Positions 46,440-55,490 of a stretch of DNA of 64,000 nt are shown here, in pieces. The position numbers were made by a program, and so were the translations under genes. Origin of the DNA: Halichoerus grypus (taxonomy: Eukaryota; Chordata; Mammalia; Carnivora; Phocidae); NCBI RefSeq assembly GCF_964656455.1, contig NC_135715.1:41860603-41924602 (forward strand), in the 5' to 3' direction. The notes under the pieces are model-generated. The model was not told the origin of the DNA. It saw only the letters and a list, made by a program, of their open reading frames with translations, and made no database searches. Each line of letters begins with the position of its first letter. Position 1 is the first letter of the stretch.

Positions 46440-47123
46440 GGAGGAAATGTTGTTGGAAAGTAAAATTGTATAATCACTTTGGAAAACAGTTTGGCAGTTT
46501 CTTGAAAAGTTAAACATGCACTGATTATATTCTCCACTCATTCCACTCCTAGGTATTTACCCAAGAGAAATGAAAGCAAATATCCATACAAAGACTTGTA
46601 CATGAATGTTCATAGTAGGTTTATTTGTAATAGCCCCAAACTTGAAATAACCCAAAAGTCATTAACGTGAAAAAATAAACAAATTTTGGCATAGTTACAT
46701 AATGAGATACTACTCAGCAATAAAAGAGAATTAACTATTGGGGTTTTTTCCCTCTCCCAGGAATTAACTGTTGTTACATGCAACAACAGATGAATCTCAA
46801 AATAATTATGCTAAGTTAAAGAAACCAGACAAGAAAGAATGCATACTTCACTATTCCAATCATAAACATTTTAGAAAATGCATCTACAGTGACAGAAAGC
46901 TAATCAGTGGTTGTTGAGGGGTAGGGGAAAAAGAGATGGGGGGAAGGAAATACAAAGAGGCATGAAACACCTTTTTGAGGTGCTGGGTATACACATCATC
47001 TTGTGTTGGGTGGGTGGTTTCATGGATTATAAATATATAAAACTTGTCAAATTGTATACTTTAAATATGTATGACTTATTGTATATTAACATGTTACCAA
47101 TTAAAAATGAATAAAAAAGAAAA
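46440..47123 (+). mobile_element. Old LINE-1 3' end, sense, directly behind the young one
   Basis: 'ggaaaacagtttggcagtttc', 'actcctaggtatttacccaagag', 'gagatactactcagcaataaaag', 'gctaatcagtggttgttgagg', 'tttaaatatgtatgacttattg' and a final A-rich tail follow the end of an L1M-type element. A 33-base partial tandem duplication around GAATTAACTATTG/GAATTAACTGTTG lies at 46728-46773. It either lay here before or was carried in with the young end (see findings). Confidence 0.85.
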
Positions 47124-47264
47124 AAAACAGCTGCAATATCAACAACAGATATTTATCATTTTCTAGGCAATTTTAGTTTCCTTTTTCCCTGTATATTTTA
47201 AAAAATGTCCTGCTTGTATTTCATATTATATAATATCTTGTTTTATTTCATTAGGTGACAGGTG

Positions 47265-47425
47265 CTCATGTGGAAATGGTTTGGACTTCAAAGTCTGTCA
47301 TGTCCCTTAGTAGATGTGTGAGTTGGATAAGCATTGGTCCTCTAAATTTTGCTTCCTGATCTGTAAAAGAACCTAATAAGGTGCCAAGAATATAGTGGGG
47401 CTTATTAATGTTACTTCTGCCCCAC
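47265..47425 (+). repeat. MIR-class SINE fossil, sense
   Basis: 'tggacttcaaagtctgtcatg', 'tttgcttcctgatctgtaaaaga' and 'caagaatatagtggggctta' fit a degraded MIR. Confidence 0.5.
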
Positions 47426-47564
47426 ATTTATTCTCACAACAAATTTATTTGTTAGACAAGGCAGGAAAAGTATTATGTATTAGTTTTACAGATAAAGAGC
47501 CAATGGCTGAATATCATGTCAAATTACTTGGTTAGTTTAGGAAGGAAGAAAAAGAGATCTAAAA

Positions 47565-47830
47565 TTTAGAGGCTAGTGGTTAGAACATGTATTTTGGAGC
47601 CTGATCTGTAGATTGATACCCTATCTCTATTGCTTACTAACTGTGTGACCTTGGCCTTAATATATCTGTGCCTATTTTCTTTATTTATAAAATATTGAGT
47701 AAATGCTTTCTATTTCAAAGTTGTTTGGGGAATTAAAAAAGCTAATATATAAAAATCCTCAAATGATGAGGCATAAATTAAGCATTATAAAAGCATTAGC
47801 TAGTAGTATTAACCATTCTCAATACATCAG
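47565..47830 (+). repeat. MIR-class SINE fossil, sense
   Basis: 'ggctagtggttagaacatgtattttggagcc', 'ttgcttactaactgtgtgaccttggcc', 'tatttataaaatattgagtaa' and 'aagcattataaaagcattagctagtagtatt' give a clear MIR order. Confidence 0.8.
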
Positions 47831-48145
47831 AACATCTACTCTGATGCTAATTAACTATTGTAACACTTTTAGACTTGATTATTCTCCCCAATAAAGGTAA
47901 ACAGTTATATAGGCAAATAATAGATGGATACACAGATAAATAATTTGTGGTACAGGTCCTTTAATAACTTGCTCAGGTTTCCACAGCAAAATTGGTGGAT
48001 CTGGAATTCATGTCCAGATCTATTCCACAGGAAAAATCTTTTCTCTCAAAATATTCAGTATTGTTATTCCAGTATTCAAAGCCAGGATTTTTTCAACTAC
48101 TCTAGTGTCTATTTTATCTCTGAAGGATATTCTATTATTATCATG

Positions 48146-48162
48146 TTATTTCACTTCTTTTA
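48146..48162. repeat. Left TSD of the composite SINE/LINE-1
   Basis: TTATTTCACTTCTTTTA; exact match at 48816-48832. Confidence 0.95.
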
Positions 48163-48197
48163 TTTATTTTTAATTTATTTTTATTTTTTTAAATTTA

Positions 48198-48352
48198 AAC
48201 TGTTTATTGATTTATTTTAAAACAACATAATACATTCATTACAAGTTAAAAGAACATATTTCATGAAAAATAACTTTTCAAAAAAGAGATTATTGGGAAG
48301 AGCGTCATTGTTTATGTCTTTTTATCTGGCTTAATAGAACACATTTAGATTC
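48198..48352 (-). other. Candidate 3'-transduced segment
   Basis: Read on the minus strand, this follows the LINE-1 poly(A) (T-runs 48353-48366 and 48371-48385) and precedes a second A-rich tail (48163-48197). Two AATAAA signals on the minus strand lie at 48211-48216 and 48203-48208, just before that tail. The segment itself faintly resembles an old hAT-type element, which would then have been next to the source LINE-1. Confidence 0.65.
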
Positions 48353-48385
48353 TTTTTTTTTTTTTTGAGGTTTTTTTTTTTTTTT

Positions 48386-48624
48386 ATGTTATGTTAATCA
48401 CCATACATTACATCATTAGTTTTTGATGTAGTGTTCCATGATTCACTGTTTGCGCATAACACCCAGTGCTCCATGCGGAACGTGCCCTCTTTAATACCCA
48501 TCACCAGGCTAACCCATCCCCCCACCCCCCTCCCTTCTAGAACCCTCAGTTTGTTTTTCAGAGTCCATACATAGTCTCTCATGGTTCATCTCCTCCTCCG
48601 ATTCCCCCCCCCCCGTTCATTCTT
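48386..48624 (-). mobile_element. Young LINE-1 3' UTR end, antisense, nested in SINE tail
   Basis: The plus strand reads 'atgttaatcaccatacattacatc', 'aacacccagtgctccatgcgg', 'ggttcatctcctcctccgatt' and a C-run at 48604-48614. It is the reverse complement of the 3' UTR at 42910-43125, 5'-truncated just upstream of the G-run. Confidence 0.9.
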
Positions 48625-48815
48625 GTATTTATTTATTTGACAGAGAGAGTGAGAGGGGAAGTAGGGGGAGGGGTAGAGGGGAAGGGAAGGAATCCCAAAG
48701 CAGACTCCCTGCTGAGCGCAGAGCCAGAGGTGGCCTGATCTAAGGTCCTGAGATCATGACATGAGCCGAAATTAAGAGTTGGACGCTCAACAGACTCAGC
48801 CACCCCAGGTTCCCC

Positions 48816-48832
48816 TTATTTCACTTCTTTTA
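48816..48832. repeat. Right TSD of the composite SINE/LINE-1
   Basis: TTATTTCACTTCTTTTA; identical to 48146-48162. Confidence 0.95.
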
Positions 48833-49259
48833 GGATAGCTGTTATTGGAGAATGTCAGTGGATGAGAGGAAAAGCATATTTAAGCACATAAGATGCATGT
48901 TATATACATTCTTTCTTGAGCTTATAACGTGTCTTTGAAATATATATTTACAAATGAGTTGAAAGGTTTGCCGAAGTTACACACTTTAAGTATTTGATTC
49001 CAGGCTTCCTGAATCCAAATTGCATGTTTCTTCCAAATATGTCCCTATTTTCTTAAAGCTCACTCTCTATCTTTGAAAAAATTGCCACCCCACATATTAT
49101 ATATATATATATATTATATATTATATATTTATTATATATTATGTATATGCACACATACATATATATGTAATGTAAATGCTTATATACAAGATATATATTT
49201 ATATGTCATACGTACTTACATACACATGTATATGTATATTTATACTTATACATATCAGA
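48833..49259. repeat. Unassigned sequence, then (TA)n-rich low-complexity tract
   Basis: The first half is unassigned. From about 49093 it is TATATA, TTATATAT and ATACATATA units. The 88-codon frame at 49073-49339 is a tyrosine/isoleucine run from this tract, not a gene. Confidence 0.7.
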
Positions 49260-49705
49260 CAGTGGTGAACAAAATAATAGCACCCCAAAGACGTCCATAT
49301 CCTAATTCCCAAAACCTGTGTATATGGAACCTTGAATAAGACAAAAACAACTTTGCAGATGTGATAAAGAATCTTGACATCAGAAGAGTATCTTGATTTA
49401 TCCAAATGGGCCCAATGTATCACAAGAGTCCTTATAAAAGGAAGGTATGATGATCAGAATCAGATAGAAAAAGTTGAAGATATTACACTTCTGTCTTTGA
49501 AGATGAAAGAAGGGGTTAAGAGCCAAGAAATATAGACAGCATTTACAAGCTGAAAAAACAAGGAAATAGATTCTCCCCTAGAGTCTCCAGAAGGAACAGA
49601 GCCCTCTGGATCCATTTTGGAGTCTGATCTCAGAACTGCTGAATATGTGTTGCTTAAAGTCAATTTGTGGTAATTTGTTACAATAGCAATAGGGAACTAA
49701 TAAAG
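49260..49705 (+). mobile_element. MLT1-type MaLR LTR, sense, diverged
   Basis: 'aataatagcaccccaaagacgtccatatcctaattcccaaaacctgtg', 'ttgcagatgtgataaagaatcttgacatcaga', 'acaagagtccttataaaaggaagg' and a terminal 'ggtaatttgttacaatagcaatagggaactaata' run in MLT1 order. It is a solo LTR fossil. Confidence 0.8.
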
Positions 49706-49844
49706 TCATAGATAATCAAAGAAGAGAAATACATGTAGTTGTTTACAAAATTTCAGTTTAAAAACTTAAAAGATAACTGAACAAAAATTTAATATATGGG
49801 GTAAGTGCTTTGATCATTATCTTATCCCATTTCTCCCTTTCCTA

Positions 49845-50035
49845 CTTCATTTTTCTAGATAGCATGTATTACCATCTGATACATTCTAATTCTGTATCTG
49901 TTTTTCTCCCACTCAATGCTCCATGGAGGTGAGATTTATTCTGTTTTAAGTGCTACATCCCTAACCCAATGTCTAGAACAGTATCTGATATGTGGTAGCT
50001 GCTCAAAGATTATTTGTTAAATTTATAAATGAATA
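49845..50035 (+). repeat. L2-class LINE 3' end fossil, sense
   Basis: 'gctccatggaggtgagatttattctgttttaagtgctacatcccta' and 'gtctagaacagtatctgatatgtggtagctgctcaaagattatttgttaaattt' match the L2 3' end order. Confidence 0.8.
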
Positions 50036-50257
50036 ATACCCCAGAAGGCTATGTGATTACAGACAAAAAGTATTTAGTGTGGCAAAATCATGAAAAATAG
50101 GATTAGGATAATATCTCATTTGTTAATGAATTTTTCTTTTTCTGCAAGTATGTTCGTGCAGCATTTTGAATGAAATACTAAAAGGGGCTGGACTAAAGAG
50201 TGATGACTCCATTTTCATGATGCGAGCGAGACTAGTTCTAGACCTTTACAGTGAGTA

Positions 50258-50612
50258 GCTTTAGCCTTAGTTCATTCAGGCTGCTATAAAAAACACCACA
50301 GATTAGGTGTCTTACCAGTGACACAAATTTAATTCTCACAGTTCCAGAGGCTGGGAAGTCCAAGTTCTAGATACCAAATGACGCTGTGTCTGGTGAGAGC
50401 TCACTTCCTAGACAGATGTCTTTTCATTGTAACCTTACTTGACAGAAGGAGCTAACGAGCTCTGTGGGGTATCTTTTATAAAAGCACTAACCATATTCTT
50501 GAGGGCTCTACCCTTATGACCTAAGCACCTTCCAAAGTCCCACCTCCTAATACTATCACACAGGGTGAGGTTTCAAGGTATGAATTTTAGGGATATTCAA
50601 TCTACAGTAGTG
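50258..50612 (-). mobile_element. MLT1/MST-type MaLR LTR, antisense
   Basis: On the plus strand it starts 'ttagttcattcaggctgctataaaaaac', has 'ctcacagttccagaggctgggaagtccaag', 'acctaagcaccttccaaagtcccacctcctaatac' and ends 'gaattttagggatattcaatctacag'. The minus strand therefore reads 5' to 3' as an LTR. Opposite in orientation to the LTR at 49260-49705. Confidence 0.8.
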
Positions 50613-50859
50613 ATGATGTTCATGAAGAAAGGCACAAAGCAGAAAGAGGAAAATAATTCAGAGTAGATACAATGTGGTTAATTAAATAATGCAACAGAGT
50701 CATTAACTTAATGTACATGCCTGAAAATAGTAAAAAATAATTGAAAGGTATTCTTAGGCTGTAGTAAAGTAATAAAACGAAAGGATAACATAGAATATGC
50801 ATACTAAGATACTTATTTTGGATAAAATATAAGTAAGTTGTTTGTAAATCAACGTCATA

Positions 50860-51030
50860 TAACTGAGGTAGTATGAGCTTTAGTCAAAGGTAGACTCGTG
50901 TTTGACTCCCTGAACTACCACTTGCTTTCAAAATATTTTAGTTATTTAACCTCTACCTCATTATCCTTACCTTATATTACTATTGTGAGAATAAATAATA
51001 TATGTAAAGCACCTAGGAGATATGGTGATG
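50860..51030 (+). repeat. MIR-class SINE fossil, sense
   Basis: 'gcttagtcaaaggtagactcg'-like head, 'gttatttaacctctacctcattatcctta' and 'tgtgagaataaataatatatgtaaagcacctagg' give MIR order. Confidence 0.75.
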
Positions 51031-52569
51031 AATGTATGCAAAACAATAGGGTTTCCTATACATTTTATTTAAAATTCGCATCTCATTTTAGACCCTGTAA
51101 GCATATGTCATACATTTGGAAAATGGAGAAATAAAGCTGGTTTCATAGGCATGGAAAGTTATTACTTTGAAGAAATGTGAAGCAGATAGGTCAATTAAGT
51201 AAAGTGTATCTTTGACCCCTACCTCTCCTTCTCTTTCCACCTCTAATAACCAGTCACCTTCTCTTCTAGCTCTTCCAGGTAACAATGGTCCTCAGTTTGA
51301 TAGCCACAACAGTCCACTTAGGCATACTGTTACTAAGGATCAGACTGTGTAGAAGCCTACTCCTCGTCACAGTGACCTTTATATAGATGATCAAAAACTA
51401 AAAGCATGTGTGGAACACAACTTAGGAAAGACCATTTGCAAATTCAATATAGTAGAGCAAATAATATGAGACATTTATTGAGCCAAACCTCAGAAATGAC
51501 AATATTATTTTTCATTTAAAATGCATTAAAATATACAAATAAGTTAACTTTTCCCTGAGTTTTTTGCAGTATATCTCCTCAGCCCAATGAAATTATTTTC
51601 TCTCCCCCCCCCCCCCCACCAGTGGTCGCATGACTGACAGGCTAGAGCAGGCTCTAACTGCTTGGCGGTTGTTAGTGATTCCGATCCATTTTGACACCTT
51701 TCTTTGTGAGAAGTTTGCTTTTTCTGGAGATGAATCAAATGTGTTGCTGCCCTAACTAGTTTCCTTCACTGTATGAAAACACCAGAGGAAACTGATGTCT
51801 TGCAAACTTTACACAGCTCTCCAGTTTTCATATCAAAACTGGGAAACCCATCTGCTATTTCTTTCCACTTCCCATATATCCATTAGAGGGACAGAAATAA
51901 GATATTTTGTTGGTGCCATTTATTAGGAAAAGTGTCACAAATAAATTTAAAAGGACACAAATTTTGCTAAGAAATTCTATTATTTTCTACATCCCCTCAA
52001 CTCTTGAATTCAATAAATATTTGTTGGGAACCTATTCTGTACAAGTCAGAATGCTGGGTATGTCAGGCAAGAAGAGAATAGTTAAGATACAACATGTTTT
52101 GAAAAAATTATCCAAATTATCAGAAAAAAAAATATTTAAAACCTTTTTCATGGGCATTGTGACTTTGTCATCTCACTCCAGTGCATAATTGGAAAAGGTG
52201 TAATGTTGGGAGAAAAAGTAATATAATCCACTGTAACCAAGAGAATTACATACAATAATGGTCTTTATATTATATATGTTATGTGTTAACAAAGGGATAA
52301 AACACTGACAGTTGACAATTAAGTAGATATTGATTAATGAAATATTTTACTGTTGTCATATTGGCACTTCTCCATTTGTTTAAAGGAGAGAATCTAATAT
52401 TTTCTCAGGGTTCTTAAAGAATTTTATATTTGTAAGACATCAACTGGATATATAAGAACAGACCTCTGCATTGTTAAGTTTTACTTGACCCACAAATTAG
52501 TATCCTTTCTGAGGGGCTCAAACCACAACAAGCTGTACTGGACAATGTTGAAAAAATTGTGGCTTAATC
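51031..52569. other. Unassigned sequence without a recognised gene
   Basis: A C-run lies at 51604-51617. A 93-codon frame at 51907-52188 starts outside ATG context and has no domain. No repeat family assigned. Confidence 0.35.
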
Positions 52570-53689
52570 TCTACTTTTGAGGCTGACAACCCAAATGACA
52601 CTTTTGAGCTACACGCTCCAATAACTGAATTTTGGCCACCTCAAATGGCTGGCAAAGGGAGGAAACTTCTATCTGAAGTCACCTCTTAAGAGTACTCAAT
52701 CTGTTGCTTTCCTGATACTGCTACCAGACATACCCCTTTAGAGTTATGTACTTTCCCTTCTCCCACAAGGAAGACTAGTGCTGACTGGAATTGGGTATTT
52801 GCTTTCCTCCAAGTCAGTTAGGCTCTGATAAAACCCCAGTGCATTAGACTCGGGTTAACTAGTTTCCCCTAAGGGCAGGCCTTGTAAGGAGTGCTCCGGC
52901 ATTTTTCAAAATGGTTCCTTCCTACCCATCCCCTCCATTGCTGGAAGCAAGAAGTAATTTTTTCCAAAATTTACTGAGACCGTGCTTGAGCTCCTGAAGG
53001 TTGATATCACAATATTCTTGGAACCACCTTTATGACTAGGTCCCCCTGGACTTTTTAACTCTCAGACTTGTCCACACTGAGCTTCTAGCAATTCATAAAT
53101 AACAGTTCAGATATTTCTACCCAACACTGGTTCCCACAGTGGTTGTTACTTGTGAATCTACTCAAGTAAACAATGATTCTCTGTATTAACCAGTCTCTCC
53201 AATCTTGAGAGCAGTGGTTTGCCCTGTGTCCTCCCCTCTTCTGTGGATCTCAGAACATTTTTTGATATTTCAGTCCCTTCAGCATTTTGTTAGGATGGAG
53301 TGGAAAATGCCAAGCTTCTTACATGCAGAACAGGAAAGTGGTAGTTTTGATATACCCCTTTGGAAAAGAAGTGATGACTTATACTGGATTTGTGTTTAAA
53401 CTAAACATCTGACCCACAAATATCATATGATTCACCAGTCTGATAGTCCCATGTTGGGGTGAGGTCAAATCCAACTCAGTGGCTAAAAAGGTGGTAAGGG
53501 ATCAGGAAGTTTCACTTGTCAAATGTAAATACCAAATGGAAAAGAAAGCAGCCAACCTGGTCCCAGTGGTTCCCTGGCTTTACATAAAAAAAAGTGGCAA
53601 CTATTCCTTAGAGTGAAGTATGACCCTTCTCCAGTCCAAATGTCTAAACAAATATACTGAATAAATGAGGCCCTCAATTCATACAGGTT
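52570..53689. other. Unassigned sequence upstream of an ERV pol remnant
   Basis: GC is a little higher than average. It may be decayed upstream retroviral sequence, since a pol remnant follows in the same orientation, but I see no motif that proves it. A 64-codon frame at 53205-53399 is unrecognised. Confidence 0.35.
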
Positions 53690-54400
53690 TCTCCAAATAA
53701 TTGGGATTTGTTCACTGATGATTCAACTAAGCTGAAATCTACTGGTGCACACTGGGATGCTGCTTATTTTTAATCTCAGCAACAGATATGTAGAACTTAA
53801 AAATAGGTGGTCGCTCCACTCCCTGCACAGAAATCTCAGCTTTCTTCAGTACTTTGCGTGATAGATTTGTCAGGTCTTTATAGACCTTGGGTTATTGCCA
53901 ATGGCCTGTCTATATAGTCTACCACTTGAGAAACCGCTGAATATCAAGGTAAAGGCACCACTCTTTGGTTCCATACTGTGCAAACAAAGCATGGATGCAG
54001 ATCAAGTTGTCAGGGTCACTGTTGTAGATCCATGGTAAAGGCTCATTCTCTCTGATGAGACTGAAAAGAATCAAGCTGCTGACTGAACTTATATTTCCCA
54101 ATATGCTACCAATTAATATATGGCTCCATAATCACACTGGACATGGTGACAGTCAACCATCTAAGACCATGCACAAAATAAAGAGCTCTGTGTTTCTGAT
54201 ACAGAAGTTACCATTGTATGTCAGACTTGTAAATCTTGCCAAAAGTTGACCAAGTTTTTTTGGTAATAGAGATCACATTGCATTATGCATTGCTATACTC
54301 ACTCTTGGTAGATTCACTAAATCACCTTTGATCTGCCTCTCAGGGTTATTGGTGGCTTCTCAACACTTTTGGTATTGTTGCTGTTCAAGTTCAATCAGCT
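53690..54400 (+). pseudogene. Decayed endogenous-retrovirus pol fragment (RNase H to integrase zinc-finger region)
   Basis: At 53702-53760 a short open reading shows FTDDST (53711-53728), the form of the RNase H catalytic-motif segment, ending soon in a stop. Downstream, 54121-54150 reads HNHTGHGD with paired histidines (54127, 54133, 54142). CQTC is encoded at 54219-54230 in a different frame. This spacing suits the His/Cys zinc-finger of a retroviral integrase, broken by a frameshift. Several stops and at least one frameshift mean no protein is made. I see no LTR or env attached. ERV-L-like is a guess; other classes are possible. Confidence 0.6.
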
Positions 54401-54611
54401 AACTCTGGCCAATTGTAGCCCTTGAAACTGAACAATATCATGTTGGGCTTTCTGGACCATTCTGAATCTGATGATGATGATGTATCTTTCATTGCAAATG
54501 TCATTCAACAATGAGATAAGAGTCAAAGCATTAAATGGATCTTCCATATATGATGTAATCCACAGGTATCTGAATTTCTTGAGTACTGTTACTACTTCCT
54601 CAAAAATCAGC
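54401..54611. other. Unassigned sequence with a short GAT run
   Basis: It has (GAT)n at about 54470-54482 and no recognised gene. Confidence 0.35.
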
Positions 54612-55490
54612 ATCAATTATCACCAGAGAAATGCAAATCAAAACTACAATAATATCTCACACTTATAATGGCTATTATCAAAAAGATAAGAGATACCAAG
54701 TATTGGGAAGGTTGTGAAAAGGAAACTCTAGTGAACTGTTGGTGGAACTTGTGTCACTATGGAAAAAAATATGCAGCAATCCCACTTCTTGGTATATAGT
54801 CAAAGGAAATGAAATTACTATCTCAAAAAGATATTTATACCACCATGTGCATTGAAACATCATTTATAATAGCTAAGGCATGGAAACTATATAAGTGTCT
54901 ATCAAGGGATGAATGGATAAAGACAATGTATACACATACACACCACAAGATGGAATATTATTCAGCCATTAAAAAAAAATAAGGAAATTCTGCCAATTAT
55001 GGATGACAATATGGATGACAATCCTGACAATATGGATGGAATTATGCTAAGTGAAATAAGAGAGACAGAGAAAGACAAATACTATATGAACTTTCTTATA
55101 AGTAGAATCTAAAAAAGGTCAAACTCATAGAAACAGAGTAGAATGGTAGCTGCCAGGAACTAAGGGATGGAGGAACTGCTGAGATGCTGGTCAAAAGGTA
55201 CCAACTTCCAGTTTTAAGATATATATGTTCTAATCTAATATCTAATTAGATATTCAGCATGGTAACTACAGTTAATAATACTTTATTATACACTCAAAAG
55301 TTGCTAAGAGAGTAAATATTAAATAGTCTCACACAAACAAAAAATATAATTTTGTGAGGTGATAGATATATTAGCTAACCTTACTGTGGTAATCATCTTT
55401 TAATATATATGTGTATCAAATCATCATGTTGCATATCTTAAACTTACACAATGCCATACATCAAATAGATCTCAAAAAAGCTGGAAAAAA
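54612..55490 (+). mobile_element. Old LINE-1 late ORF2 and 3' UTR, sense
   Basis: 'ccagagaaatgcaaatcaaaactacaat', 'gatgaatggataaagacaatg', 'tggaatattattcagccatta', 'atggatggaattatgctaagtgaaataag', 'gtaactacagttaataatac' and 'catcatgttgcatatcttaaacttacac' are in L1MA order and end in an A-rich stretch. A short local TATGGATGACAA repeat is at about 55000-55040. Confidence 0.88.

Larger units (their letters stand above)
48163..48815 (-). mobile_element. Can-SINE, antisense, split in its tail by a LINE-1 3' end
   Basis: The SINE head and body lie at 48625-48815, ending 'ctcagccaccccaggttcccc'. The outer TSD TTATTTCACTTCTTTTA flanks 48163 and 48815, 653 bases apart, so about 460 bases entered the tail later. 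The insert is annotated separately. Confidence 0.9.
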
